Below are positions 26,101 through 35,132 of a DNA stretch of 64,000 nt, piece by piece. Origin of the DNA: Pyxidicoccus parkwaysis (GTDB lineage Bacteria; Myxococcota; Myxococcia; Myxococcales; Myxococcaceae). The notes under the pieces are model-generated. The model ran no database searches. It worked only from the letters and a program-made list of their open reading frames with translations, and was not told the origin of the DNA. A program made the position numbers and the translations under genes. Position 1 is the first letter of the stretch, and each line of letters opens with the position of its first letter. The stretch is from contig NZ_CP071090.1 of assembly GCF_017301735.1 (NCBI RefSeq), positions 6,066,001 through 6,130,000 of the forward strand. The letters run 5' to 3'.

Positions 26101-27657
26101 GTCGTCCGGCTTCCAGAACACCTCCGCGATGCCGTTCGCGTCGGTCTGCACGGTGAGCGTGGTGGCCGTCGTCGCGGCGTTGTACGTCGCGCCGAGCACG
26201 CCGTTGCCCTCGGCGGTGAGCACGGTGAAGCGCACGCTCGCGCCCTGCACCGGCACCTGGCCGTTGAACACGCCCGCGCGCAGCGGCCGGACGAGCCACT
26301 GCCCCGGCATCGTCTCCTGTCCGTCACCGCCCGCGTACAGCAGCGACTTCATCTGGGTGAGCGGCGGGAAGAGCCGGCGGCAGTCGTGCAGCGGCGTATA
26401 CGTGCCGTCCGCGTTGCGCCGCACCATGGCCAGCGCGCAGTAGTGATGGGCGATGCCGTGACGCGACTCGAAGAGGGCGTTGTTCGACGCGTCGACCGGC
26501 CACTCCACGTTGCCCGACACGGTGCGCGCGGGGATGAGCCAGTAGTCGCCGGTGCGGTAGGAGCCCGCGGTGAAGAGCACCTGGATGCCGCTCTCCAGCG
26601 TCACCCAGTCCTTGACGGCGGGCGTGGTGGTGTCCGCGTCCGTCACCACCTTGAGGACACCGTTGGTGGACACCGTGTCCCAGGCGCGCACGGTGAGCGT
26701 GCCCGTCGTCGGCGCCGACGCGGGCCACGTCTTCACCCGGAGCTGCGGGCCGGTGACGGACTCGATTTGCATGAGCACACCGGGCTGGCCGCGCAGCACG
26801 CGGTCCTCGTCGGTGAGCTCCACCCACTGGTTGGGCATGAAGCGCCGGTAGGCATCCTTGCCCGGCACGTCCACGACGATGAGCCGCCGGCTGGAGTCCA
26901 CGTTCTTCACGGCGCTCACCAGCACGCCGTTGTCGCGGGACCACTTGAAGGTAGCGGTGCCGTCCGCCGTCCCCTCGTCGTGGACCTCCACCCGGTAGAG
27001 CTGATTCTCCAGCCGCCGGTAGCCGGCGCTCGCCGGGACTTCACATGGATTCGTGCTGGTGGCCTCCGGCTGCGCACGCGCGGCCAGCTTGCCGGTGCTC
27101 GTCAGTGACGTGGGCAACCAATTGGCGGTGCCGAAGTCCTCGCACGGTTTGGCCAGGTCCGCGCCGGTGACTTGCAGCCACTTCACCTGCCACACCGTCC
27201 GCGAGCGCGTGGCGGTGTCAGGGCCGCCCAGCGCCACCTCGCGCAGGGACGGGTCCTCCAGCGACGTCACGTGGCGCTGCCAGACGTCCAGGTAGAAGAG
27301 GTACGTGCCCTCGGCGGTGGGCAGCGGCGGCAGGGCCTTCAGGTCCGGCTGCGTGGCGACGGACGTGTCCGCCTCGTTCTCGCAGAGGATTCCGTCGACG
27401 TAGTAGCGCCCCTTGCGCACCCAGGGCTGGTTGCCCTGCAGGAAGATGGCGAAGCCCGTCTGGTCGATGGGCTTGCCCGCCTCGAGCGGACCACCGGCGC
27501 GGCCGATGACGTCCTTGTGAGTCGTCTCGTCCAGGTGCGACTGGATGTCGAGCTGCTCGTTCCAGTCCGCGTCGAGCTGCACGCGCCCCTGCTGCATGCG
27601 CACGCTGGAGTAGTGCTTCGCGGGCCGGAAGGTGTTCCGGCTGAAATCGCCCTTCAT
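23140..27657 (-). CDS. DUF6519 / Ig-like repeat / beta-propeller protein of the eCIS
   Basis: This is a 1505-residue protein. Residues 1-about 430 form the DUF6519 domain typical of eCIS loci (MKGDFSRNTFRPAKHYSSV, RVQLDADWNEQLDI). Four Ig-like (Big-1-like) modules of about 144 residues follow, at roughly 437-1000. Each contains GGDGQ, a G-x-V/P-x-x-G-x-x-VRF strand and, between modules, a conserved TVQEALDTLC helix. Another domain spans about 1010-1180. The last 300 residues are NHL-like propeller blades (GELLVADSAADAVVRF, DEVFVANSGDDSVAVF, RELFVADAGTDAVFVF). The domains are of the kind found in surface appendages, so it may be the fibre or receptor-contacting part of the particle. No Afp13-like fibre is present otherwise. 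The stop is 27 bases before the DUF4157 gene. Confidence 0.85.
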   Translation of the reverse strand: MKGDFSRNTFRPAKHYSSVRMQQGRVQLDADWNEQLDIQSHLDETTHKDVIGRAGGPLEAGKPIDQTGFAIFLQGNQPWVRKGRYYVDGILCENEADTSVATQPDLKALPPLPTAEGTYLFYLDVWQRHVTSLEDPSLREVALGGPDTATRSRTVWQVKWLQVTGADLAKPCEDFGTANWLPTSLTSTGKLAARAQPEATSTNPCEVPASAGYRRLENQLYRVEVHDEGTADGTATFKWSRDNGVLVSAVKNVDSSRRLIVVDVPGKDAYRRFMPNQWVELTDEDRVLRGQPGVLMQIESVTGPQLRVKTWPASAPTTGTLTVRAWDTVSTNGVLKVVTDADTTTPAVKDWVTLESGIQVLFTAGSYRTGDYWLIPARTVSGNVEWPVDASNNALFESRHGIAHHYCALAMVRRNADGTYTPLHDCRRLFPPLTQMKSLLYAGGDGQETMPGQWLVRPLRAGVFNGQVPVQGASVRFTVLTAEGNGVLGATYNAATTATTLTVQTDANGIAEVFWKPDDTGWTTANIRYSQRVEAKLLDQDGQEIHGPIRYGASLSVASQVAYNPGCTNLAATHTVQEALDTLCNQLELSYEGGDGQEVLPGQALDQPLRVGVARHQMAVGGQTVRFTTTNGRLSLDGTNYTLQEVVATTGAAGELLGIAQVYWRPDGTDAAPATQQVKARLEIAGQPVHLPLVFTARLSLARLVAYTPGCTNLSDADTVQEALDTLCNQLELSYVGGDAQEVTPGRPLAEPLRAGVARHQQPVGGQTVRFTALQGQLSLNNDTGWASEVVATTATSGDELGVARVYWRPAIEGEVPSTQVVIAKLEVGGKVVHLPVRFTAHLNRASAVAYQPGACSTLANSTTVQDALDTLCRVRSFLYVGGDGQQGPRGQFVPSPLEVAVVSGETPMAGVPVRFRITTGTTTEATLRRVDDPRVMGIQLDVLTGADGIARVDWRLDSQNTTQRVEARLLESSGPSNAVPPIHFTAGFAEGASDPVIKITNVAWVNTGFGQLRNNGQYTFFNSDLFASGILLTCDTDLLEGTPPSSVVFAEVEVPYPFSPQDRTYWQNQWNIQQLGTLPGIIAYQTFTLLGNVTIQGRTIRWVPPKATSDFMSVLMGVSFPNGVKMRLTVKGGFIRSKDGTRLLDGEVTSLSNSDPWNIGLPNTGDGKRGGDFQLWFYIQPFIIGLVPITGGTGGALELPRVTEGTATPGLAPATARLALSAPTEEAPKPRTFSGLKQSWGMARDSKRGELLVADSAADAVVRFDMKGEGTRKPVGTQDKGLDAPTALVVDAARDEVFVANSGDDSVAVFKRDAKDNLVPARRLVGRKTGLSGPVGLALDPDKKALFVAGSGKTLLGAATGTRPVKAAFLAVFDVDASDDAAPRHRWTGDDLGLSRAAGLAVDLQARELFVADAGTDAVFVFSLDALEAGAEDVKPLRVLQGKRTGLAQPVSLSLDERGEELWVANARTGAVTVYARGAKGDVAPARTVEVPGEAKKGLRGVLA
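25453..25932. repeat. Direct repeat between Ig-like modules of the DUF6519 gene
   Basis: An identical 48-bp block occurs at 25453-25500 and again at 25885-25932, exactly 432 bp (144 codons) apart. A diverged third copy lies near 25030-25075. The blocks encode the LELSYxGGD / TVQEALDTLCNQ junction between modules, which shows recent duplication of one module. Confidence 0.8.
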
Positions 27658-27666
27658 GGCGTCTCC

Positions 27667-29952
27667 TCAGGTCACGAAGAAGATCCCCGCCTCGAGTCCG
27701 AAGCGCAGGTAATCCTTCAGGCTGGCGCGCAGGTTGGCCTCGCGCTGGGGTTGTTGCAGGTGGTGGAAAACGCCCATCTCGCCCTCATCGCTGGCGCCCC
27801 GGCGGATGCCGTCATCCGCATCCACCAGCAACTGGCAGTAGCCGGGGTCGCCGTACCGCAGGGAGGTGAAGACGGGCCACACGCGCCGCTCCACCTCCTC
27901 CTTCACCTCCGCCGTCGCGTCCTCCGCATAGGCGGGCTGACAACGGAAACGCGTGGGCACGTGCGAGCCCGCCGGCACGTGGCTGAAGCGCATGCACCCC
28001 TTCTGCCGCTGCACCACGCTCACGATTCCGGTGAAGAGGGAGTCGCTGGCCAGCTCCAACACCGTGGCCTCCACGTCGCCCAACACCGTGCTGGCCCGCA
28101 CCGTCAGCCGGCCCGCAGCGCCCGAGTCCGTGGACGGCTCCTCGGGCGGAGGTGCCTCGCCGGGGCCCGACTTCTGTTCGACCTCCTCCGCCGCGTCCTC
28201 CTCCGGGGCCAGCACCTGCCCACCGCCGCCACCACCACCCGTCCCCGGCTCCGGCAGGCTCCCCAGCGCGGGGCCGCCGAGGCCGTCCACGATGGAGTCC
28301 TCCACCAGCAGGCGCGTGGCCTGCCCCGCGAGGATGAGCCCGGAGATGCAGCGCACCAGCGACACCGCGCACGAGCCCACGCCCGCGCCGCGAACGGTGA
28401 GGCTCGCCGCCGTCGGTTCCCTGGGCGAGCCGTCCGGCCTCAGCGCGAGCCCCGGCACCAGCGTGCAGTGCCGCAGCGTCAGCGCCGCGTCGTCACCCGC
28501 GCGCACGTCCAGCGTGCCACCCTTCACGATGAAGCCGTTGAGGATGGCCTCTGCGCCCGCGTCCAGGCGCACCACGCACGTGGCGCCGGGCACCTCCAGC
28601 ACCGGGCGCTGGAGGTTGGCGGCGCGCAATTCCAGCTTCACACCGGCGGGGACATGGAGCTGGTCGAAGGCATGGACGCTGCTGTCCTGCACCTCGATGA
28701 GCGCATCCCTCGCGCGCGGCGCGCCAGTGGTGAGGTCCGCGTGCCAGGCGATGAGCGCATGGCCCACCGTGGCGTGCGGCCCTTTGTACGAGACGCGGTA
28801 CACCGCGCGCTCCTCGGCGGGCGGGAGCGTGTCCTGCCTGTCGTAGAAGCCGCCGCCCACCTCGCTGCTGAAGCCATACGAATAGGACACGTGGAGCCGG
28901 TCCGGCTGCTGGCCCGGCACGAAGGCGATGCGGCCGGTGACGGGGTCCACCCCGGCGAGGATGGACACCTCCACGTCGTTTCCGTCCGCGTCCTGGTAGG
29001 TGAGCTTGTCCGGCGGCCGGTGCCACGTGGACAAGTCGCACAGCACCAGGGCCTCGGGCTCATACGCGGTGGGCTGCGCCGGCAGGTTGGCCAGGTACAG
29101 GGTGAAGGCCGGGGCCGCGCCGAAGTACAGCTCCTCCGGACTCTCCCCCCGGACGAGGGCCGCGCGCCGGGCCTCCAGCTCCGCGGACAGCGGCTTGCGA
29201 CGCAGCCGCCCGGGCACGTTGACCTCCGAGGCCAGCGACGTGATGGCCGTCTCCGACTGCGGAGGATTGAAGAGCGGCGTGTCGTTGCCGAGCACGCTGA
29301 AGCGGAAGTAGCCGGGCCCCTCCACGCCGGGCTCGGAGCCGGGAGCCACCGGGGCGGCGGGCGCGCCCACCACCGGGTACGCCTCCAGGCGCCAGAGGAA
29401 GACGCCCACGTTGGCCAGGTTGTGCTTGCCGCGCCTGTTGTCGATGTGGCGCACGTCCACCGTGCGCGTGGCCTGCTCGAAGGGCGTGCTCACCAGCTCC
29501 AGCGTGTTGGCGTCGCGCAGGTCCGGCGTGCGCAGCGCGTGCAGCCTGACGTGGTTGACGTGCTGCGTGGTGCCCACGCGCTCGAAGAACTCCACCACGT
29601 GCGCCGGCCAGCCCGTCACGTCGCGCGCGAGCTGCTCCAGCATCGCGGCCGTGCCCTTGCGGCGCCGATACGCCAGCGTATTGGCCACGTACGCGCGCTG
29701 GCTGAAGAGGGACGGGTCCACCGGGATGAGGTCCCTCACCCCGAGCAGGTCGCCGAGGTACGGCACCACCCACTCCTGGCACGTCTCGATGAACCAGTTG
29801 TCGTGGAGCTGGCCGATGTCGTCTTCGACGGCCAGCAGCTCGCGCTCGATGATGGCGAGCAGTGCGCGCAGGGGCTCGCCCTGCAAGGCATCCCGGCCGC
29901 GGTAGACGGCGGGCAGCAGCTTGTAGAGCCTGTCCTGGGGGGCCGTGCTCAT
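27667..29952 (-). CDS. eCIS tail-protein-I-like baseplate protein with beta-helix region
   Basis: This is a 761-residue protein. The first 230 residues match the phage tail protein I/TIGR02242 family: YKLLPAVYRGRDALQGEPLRALL, then WVVPYLGDLLG and AYVANTLAYRRRKGTAAMLEQLARDVTGW. The middle (about 450-620) has short repeating strands with LTVRGAGVGSCAVSL and LLVEDSIVDGLGG, as in parallel beta-helices. It is interrupted by a Gly/Pro/Glu linker. The C-terminus (SEMGVFHH-like DEGEMGVFHHL, then YLRFGLEAGIFF) is the conserved ending of this eCIS family. In phages the I protein links baseplate to fibre; here it probably joins the wedge to an outer appendage. The start overlaps the previous gene by ATGA. 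Confidence 0.83.
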   Translation of the reverse strand: MSTAPQDRLYKLLPAVYRGRDALQGEPLRALLAIIERELLAVEDDIGQLHDNWFIETCQEWVVPYLGDLLGVRDLIPVDPSLFSQRAYVANTLAYRRRKGTAAMLEQLARDVTGWPAHVVEFFERVGTTQHVNHVRLHALRTPDLRDANTLELVSTPFEQATRTVDVRHIDNRRGKHNLANVGVFLWRLEAYPVVGAPAAPVAPGSEPGVEGPGYFRFSVLGNDTPLFNPPQSETAITSLASEVNVPGRLRRKPLSAELEARRAALVRGESPEELYFGAAPAFTLYLANLPAQPTAYEPEALVLCDLSTWHRPPDKLTYQDADGNDVEVSILAGVDPVTGRIAFVPGQQPDRLHVSYSYGFSSEVGGGFYDRQDTLPPAEERAVYRVSYKGPHATVGHALIAWHADLTTGAPRARDALIEVQDSSVHAFDQLHVPAGVKLELRAANLQRPVLEVPGATCVVRLDAGAEAILNGFIVKGGTLDVRAGDDAALTLRHCTLVPGLALRPDGSPREPTAASLTVRGAGVGSCAVSLVRCISGLILAGQATRLLVEDSIVDGLGGPALGSLPEPGTGGGGGGGQVLAPEEDAAEEVEQKSGPGEAPPPEEPSTDSGAAGRLTVRASTVLGDVEATVLELASDSLFTGIVSVVQRQKGCMRFSHVPAGSHVPTRFRCQPAYAEDATAEVKEEVERRVWPVFTSLRYGDPGYCQLLVDADDGIRRGASDEGEMGVFHHLQQPQREANLRASLKDYLRFGLEAGIFFVT

Positions 29953-32480
29953 GGCTTCACCTCGAGGCTGCCGGCCACCCACTCCAGCAGCAGGAGCTGG
30001 GCGGGCTTCATCTGCGTGCCCTCCCAACGGGCCGTGCGCGCCGGCAGCAGCGAGCTCAACGTCTGCGTGGTGCCGAGATAGAGCGCATCCAGGTCCACCA
30101 TCACCACGCCCGCCACCTCCTGCAGCACGCGGATGACCTCCGCCGCGCTCACCGCCTGGCCGAAGCGCCTCGCCGCGAAGGAGAAAGCCTGGCCCAGCGC
30201 CGCCTCCGCGCGGGCCAGCACGTCGTCCACCACGTAGCGCGGGTCCACCTGGAGCTTCGCCTTGAGGCGGAAGGTGATGCGCTCGAACGAGGCCACGACG
30301 AACTCGCGCACCGGGTCATGGACCTGGGTCAGCGCCCCCACCAGCGCGTCGTACTGCGGCGTGCCCTCGGCCACCGCCTCGCCCGCCTCCGACGCCACCG
30401 TGAGGTGCACGAGGATGCGCTCGCCATTCGTGAGGTCCGCCGCCTGCGCCTTGCCGATGCCGGCGAAGGTGGAGGCGAAGTCCTCGTAGTCCTGGAGCGA
30501 CACCACGCGATCCAGCGTCAGCACCGAGGACGGCGCATGCGAGCGCGCGTCGTCGCGTGACTCGGGAGCCGCCGCGCCGGTCGCGTCCAGCGGGTTGGTG
30601 ACGGCGCGGATGCCCAGGGGACGCACGCGCAGGAGCGCGAGCTGGCCCGAGTCCACCTCCCCGTCCGGGCCGATGCCGGAGCGGTACGTCGCCACCACGT
30701 TCTCCTGCCCCGTGGGCAGCCGCGCGCCGGACACGCCGTCGCCGAAGGTGAGCACCACGGTGCCGTCGTCCTCGTGGCGCACCATGTACACCTGGCTGAG
30801 CGAGTCCTGGCCGAAGAGCGTGGGCACCTGCTCCCAGCGCACGCCGTTGACGAACACCTGGAGCGTGCTCTCTCCGCCGGTGACGGTGGCCGCGGGCACG
30901 TAGGTGAGCGGCGGCTTCTTCAGCGCGAAGCGCTGGTTCTTCCGCGAGCCGTCTCCGCTGCCCAGCACCTCGCCGGGCACCGTCTCGCCATGCGTGGCCT
31001 CGGCCACGTTGCCGTAGATGCGCACGGAGGAGCGCACGTACACGTTGCGCAGCGCCTCCTTGAACTCGAGCAGCGTGCTGGTTCCGCTCTTCGTCGCGCT
31101 CACCAGCACCGCCCGCTCACGCACCAGCGGGCCGTCCGGCGCCGACGCCATTTGCCCCTCGACGATGAAGACGTGCCCCGCCAACAGCCCGGGCACCTCG
31201 CGATCCAACAGCACCGTCACCCCCTCCACCACCGTGGTGAGCGGCTTCTCCGTCAGCGGCAGTTCCTCGCTCTGCGCCAGCACCGTGGTGCCGCGCAGCG
31301 GGAACCACGAGATGTGCTCCAGCGCGTCCACCTTCAGGCGCGTCACCCGGCCGGTGAGGCCGAAGTCCACGCGCGCATACGGCTTCGTCTCCTGGATGCG
31401 GTACAGCTCCAGGTAGCTGGACTTCTGCAACACCACCCAGCTCCCGGTGACGAGCGAGGGGTACTCGCGGTCCAGGTCGAACAGACGGTCGGCTGCGGTC
31501 TGGATTTCGAAGCCGGGGTAGTCGGTGGGGCGCGGGTCCTGGGGCTTCTTCTTGAACGCGTCCTTCACCAGGTCCGGCAGCAGCCGGAAGTCCGCGGCGT
31601 TGTAGCCGAACAGGCTGGCGCGCAGCCGCAGCACATAGGCCCGGGGATTGGACGAGGGCGGCACGGGCGGCGTCTCGCTGCCCAGCGCCGGCTCCCAGCT
31701 CACCACCGTGTGGTTGCGCGTCGGGTCCGTCAGGTCCGTCACCCGGGTGACTTCGCGGACGATGCGCAAATCCCACCGCTCGCTGCCGGGACTCTGCTCG
31801 CGCTCGGCGCCCACGAGGAGCAGCGCGTCCCCGGGCACGAGCCCCGTCTGGAGCCCCTGGAGGTAGAGCTGCTTCGTGGTGTTGGAGAAGTCCTGCGGCT
31901 CCGTCTGGCGCGGGTGCAATTCATTCCACGCGGCGCGAGCCTCCAGCGCCTCCACCGTCTCGAAGGTCTGCGGCCGCTCATCCTGGCCGGGGATACTGAG
32001 CACCTGCACGCCCTCGGCCACCTGGACGACCTCGGGCGAGCCCGGCGCTGTCTCCACGGTGAAGACCAGGTACGTGCTGGCGGCCACGCCGGGCTTCAGC
32101 TCGTAGCCAATCTCCCGCGCCAATTCGAGCACCGAGCGCCGCTCGGTGGCGGTGCGCAGGAAGCCCTCGTTGGCGATGCGCTCCTGGTAGAAGGTCAGCA
32201 CATCCGCCGCGGTGGCGAACGCGTCGAGCAGCGCGACGGCCGGGTCCTCCGCGCTGCGCGTGGTGAGCGCGGCCAACGGACGCGTATGGGCGAAGTCACC
32301 GTCCGGCAGCGCCTCGCGCGGCAGCCGCGCCAGCATGCGGTGGAAGAAGCTGGCGTGCGTGCCGATGCGGTACGCGAGCGCCGGCTGTCCGGGGCGGTTG
32401 TACAGCGGCGATGGCTCCGCGGAGCCATCATCCGTGCAGGCCTCGCACCCGTCGTCCATCCCCGTCCCTGGCGTGCTCAC
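29949..32480 (-). CDS. Putative eCIS baseplate wedge protein (Afp12/gpJ-like)
   Basis: This is an 843-residue protein. The N-terminal part has the baseplate J-type signature PAVALLDAFATAADVLTFYQERIANEGFLRTATERRS with ELKPGVAASTYL. Later segments are beta-rich, with LTFGDGVSGARLPTGQENVVATYR and VLTLDRVVSLQDYEDFASTFAGIGKAQAA. These match the putative baseplate assembly proteins (TIGR02243-related) of eCIS and phage tails. With the next-upstream protein it should form the wedges that trigger sheath contraction. GTG at 32480 is chosen because it overlaps the upstream TGA (GTGA); an internal ATG 7 codons later is an alternative. Residues 1-30 are Asp/Cys-rich (DDGCEACTDDG). Confidence 0.85.
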   Translation of the reverse strand: MSTPGTGMDDGCEACTDDGSAEPSPLYNRPGQPALAYRIGTHASFFHRMLARLPREALPDGDFAHTRPLAALTTRSAEDPAVALLDAFATAADVLTFYQERIANEGFLRTATERRSVLELAREIGYELKPGVAASTYLVFTVETAPGSPEVVQVAEGVQVLSIPGQDERPQTFETVEALEARAAWNELHPRQTEPQDFSNTTKQLYLQGLQTGLVPGDALLLVGAEREQSPGSERWDLRIVREVTRVTDLTDPTRNHTVVSWEPALGSETPPVPPSSNPRAYVLRLRASLFGYNAADFRLLPDLVKDAFKKKPQDPRPTDYPGFEIQTAADRLFDLDREYPSLVTGSWVVLQKSSYLELYRIQETKPYARVDFGLTGRVTRLKVDALEHISWFPLRGTTVLAQSEELPLTEKPLTTVVEGVTVLLDREVPGLLAGHVFIVEGQMASAPDGPLVRERAVLVSATKSGTSTLLEFKEALRNVYVRSSVRIYGNVAEATHGETVPGEVLGSGDGSRKNQRFALKKPPLTYVPAATVTGGESTLQVFVNGVRWEQVPTLFGQDSLSQVYMVRHEDDGTVVLTFGDGVSGARLPTGQENVVATYRSGIGPDGEVDSGQLALLRVRPLGIRAVTNPLDATGAAAPESRDDARSHAPSSVLTLDRVVSLQDYEDFASTFAGIGKAQAADLTNGERILVHLTVASEAGEAVAEGTPQYDALVGALTQVHDPVREFVVASFERITFRLKAKLQVDPRYVVDDVLARAEAALGQAFSFAARRFGQAVSAAEVIRVLQEVAGVVMVDLDALYLGTTQTLSSLLPARTARWEGTQMKPAQLLLLEWVAGSLEVKP

Positions 32481-35131
32481 AGGCCCCCCTGCATCTGGAA
32501 GTCGAGCTTCCCGTTCTCGGGCTGGCTCGGGTCGTTGTCGAGCCGGGCAATCTCCAGCCGATCCATGGTGATGAGCCCCTCCTTCCACTCGTCACGCGAC
32601 ACCTGGCCCCAGCGCTTGAAATGGTTGGGCTTGTCCTTCGACTCCTCGGTGTCCACCCAGGCCACGCCCGGCACCGCCATGGCGGCGGCGACGATACGGC
32701 TCAGGTACACCGGCTCTCCGAAGGTAAAGTTGTCCGGGTGGAAGAAGCCGCGGCGGCCGTCGGGCAGGTCCCTGCTGCTGAAGACCTCCAGCAGCGCCGC
32801 CTTCACGTTGCTGGCGAGGAAGCCCGGCTGCACGCACACCGTCATGACGATGTCGAGCGGCACGAAGACGGGGCCCTCGATGCGAATGTCGTAGCCCGCC
32901 AGCCGGAAGCGCTCCAGGAAGGAGGCCAGCGTCCCGGAGAACGTGGCGTCCACCGGACGGCCACCCTTGCGGTCCACGGTGACGAACATGGTGTGCCAGC
33001 TTCCCGTCCACCGCAGGCTGCCCACCGCGCGCTGCACCTCGGGGTGGCGCTGGGCCACCTCCGAGTAGTCCGCCTCCGTCACCGCGCGCTGCTGCACGCG
33101 GAAGGCCTGCGGCGCGTTGATGCGCACCTGCGCCAGCGACTCCGGCTCCACGCCGCCCGTGGCCGGCAGCGGGTTGCGCACGCGCAGCACGGCGTTGCGC
33201 CAGTCGCCGCCCGTCGCGTGGTACAGGCGGGAGATGGACTCGGCGCCCACGTTTCCCGCGGTCCCGTTGCCGATGCGGTAGGTGGCCAGCAGCGTGTCCA
33301 CGGCGGAGGGGCGCTCGCCCATCACGTTGTCGCCGAAGCGCAGCCGCGCGCGGCCGTCCTCCTCCACCTCCGCCACCAACTCACGGCTGAAGCGCCCGCT
33401 GTTGAGCAGCGTGCGGCGCGGCGTCCACACGCGCCCGCCGTCCTTCTCCGCGAGCCAGATGGCGGGCAGCACGTCCTCCATGGACCAGCGCATGGCCGCG
33501 GCCGCCGAGGCCTTCAGGTCCACCGACTTGCGGCCTCCCGTCGTCCGGCCCGCCTGCGTCAGCGGCCCGCGCTTCAAGCGGGGCCGGTAGCGCCCCTCCT
33601 CGGGAACGTCCGCCAGCTCCTCACCGCTCAGCGTGCGCCCGTGGTCCACCAGCACCACGTTGCCGCGCGCCACGCTCACCGGCGCCTTGTTGCCCGGAGG
33701 TGGACCCTCTCCGCCTCCGCCCGTGAGCAGCAGCGGCCCCGGGCCCGTGACGCCGCTGAGCATTCCTGGCGTGCCGGTGGTGCTCTGCACCAGCAGCGCG
33801 GGCGCGCTCGCGGAGAGCGTGGCCACATCCACGGGCACCTCCACGTCCCACAGACACAGCTCGAAGGGCAGCGCGTCCTCCGTGTCCCAGGAGATGTCCA
33901 CCACCTGCTTGCCCAGCAGCGGGTCCTCGGTGAACGTCACGCCCGTGAGCCGCACCGGGTGGCGGCGGGACGGGTCCGCGTCCTCCGGGCGTCCCGTGGT
34001 GGCGCCGCGCACCTCCTCGAAGAGGAGCACCTGCCCCACCGCGAGGTCCTTCAGCACGTTGTCCTCGTTGAGCAGCGTGGCCGTCGTGGAGCCCTCGGGC
34101 AGACAGCACTTGTCCTCGCCCCACGTGTAGAAGCGCATCTCCGAGTGCTTCCAGTGGAGCCGGGCGTCGTGCAGGGACTCGAAGACCTCGGCGCCCTCGC
34201 TCACCGCGACGGTGAGCTGGGAGGCGTCCAGCACGCGCGGGCCCGGATTCGTGGTGGTGAGGAACAGCGTCCCCGGCGTCGTCTCCGTCGGGCCCTTGAG
34301 CTCGAAGCCGTCCGCGCCCTCCATTGCCTCCACGCAGACCCACGCGCGCGAGTTGCAGCCGTCATGCATGGGGTAGTCGAGCAGCTTCGCGTGCCGGCGC
34401 ACGGAGGTGCGCTTGCGCGCGGTGCCGAGGTACGCCTCGGTGGCCGCCGCGTCCTGGTAGTAGCTGAGGTAGTCGGCCGCGTAGGCCATGACCTCCACCA
34501 GCGCCACGCCCAGGTCCGCCGCGTTGCGCTCCTGCCACTGCGGCGACACCTGCGACAGCCTGTCCAGCATCAGCCGCCGGAAGCTGGAGAAGTCACGGGT
34601 GAGGTAGTCGATTTGCGGGTCCGCGCCCGGGGGCGGAGGGCCGGCCTTCGCGGGCGCGCAGTCGAACTCGCTGGGGCACTCCACCTTGAAGGTGAAGTCC
34701 ACGCGCGACAGCAGCACGTCGAAGCCATCCGGCGGGACGGTCTCCGCCACCGAGCGGCGCAGCACCAACGTGTACGTGGAGAAGTCCCCCACGGAGTCGG
34801 TGCGCACCACCAGCCATTCCTTCGCGTCCGGGCGGGCCTGCTCCCCTACCCACGCCCCGCCGTCCTCACCGACGGGAATCCTGTCCAACCGGTACGCCCA
34901 CACCACGCCCACGTCCTTCAGGCGCACGCCGCCTTCGATGAGGACGTTGTCGGCGTTGAGCGTGTCCGGCAGCTCCTTGAAGAAGTGGACCCAGAGCGTC
35001 TTCTGGCGCTCCACGCCGAGCCCCGTGGCCTCGGCGTCCAGCACCTCCAGGTAGTCGATGCCGTTGAAGTCCGTGGACGCGGCGACGAGCTGACGGCGCC
35101 GCTCGCTCTTGCAGACGTAGCGCTCGCCCAT
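32477..35131 (-). CDS. Putative eCIS baseplate assembly protein (Afp11-like)
   Basis: This is an 884-residue protein of the putative baseplate assembly family (TIGR02243). It has YVCKSERRRQLV at the start, then IDYLTRDFSSFRRLMLDRLSQ and AADLGVALVEVMAYAADYLSYYQDAAATEAYLGTARKRTSVRRHAKLLDY, the diagnostic block near residues 180-255. Later it has LRFGDNVMGERPSAVDTLLATYRIGNG and AVTEADYSEVAQRHPEVQRA. Together with the next gene it corresponds to Afp11/Afp12 and gp6-type wedge proteins. The start at 35131 leaves one base after the stop of the gp25 gene. Part of the minus-strand eCIS operon. Confidence 0.88.
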   Translation of the reverse strand: MGERYVCKSERRRQLVAASTDFNGIDYLEVLDAEATGLGVERQKTLWVHFFKELPDTLNADNVLIEGGVRLKDVGVVWAYRLDRIPVGEDGGAWVGEQARPDAKEWLVVRTDSVGDFSTYTLVLRRSVAETVPPDGFDVLLSRVDFTFKVECPSEFDCAPAKAGPPPPGADPQIDYLTRDFSSFRRLMLDRLSQVSPQWQERNAADLGVALVEVMAYAADYLSYYQDAAATEAYLGTARKRTSVRRHAKLLDYPMHDGCNSRAWVCVEAMEGADGFELKGPTETTPGTLFLTTTNPGPRVLDASQLTVAVSEGAEVFESLHDARLHWKHSEMRFYTWGEDKCCLPEGSTTATLLNEDNVLKDLAVGQVLLFEEVRGATTGRPEDADPSRRHPVRLTGVTFTEDPLLGKQVVDISWDTEDALPFELCLWDVEVPVDVATLSASAPALLVQSTTGTPGMLSGVTGPGPLLLTGGGGEGPPPGNKAPVSVARGNVVLVDHGRTLSGEELADVPEEGRYRPRLKRGPLTQAGRTTGGRKSVDLKASAAAAMRWSMEDVLPAIWLAEKDGGRVWTPRRTLLNSGRFSRELVAEVEEDGRARLRFGDNVMGERPSAVDTLLATYRIGNGTAGNVGAESISRLYHATGGDWRNAVLRVRNPLPATGGVEPESLAQVRINAPQAFRVQQRAVTEADYSEVAQRHPEVQRAVGSLRWTGSWHTMFVTVDRKGGRPVDATFSGTLASFLERFRLAGYDIRIEGPVFVPLDIVMTVCVQPGFLASNVKAALLEVFSSRDLPDGRRGFFHPDNFTFGEPVYLSRIVAAAMAVPGVAWVDTEESKDKPNHFKRWGQVSRDEWKEGLITMDRLEIARLDNDPSQPENGKLDFQMQGGL

Positions 35132-35132
35132 G

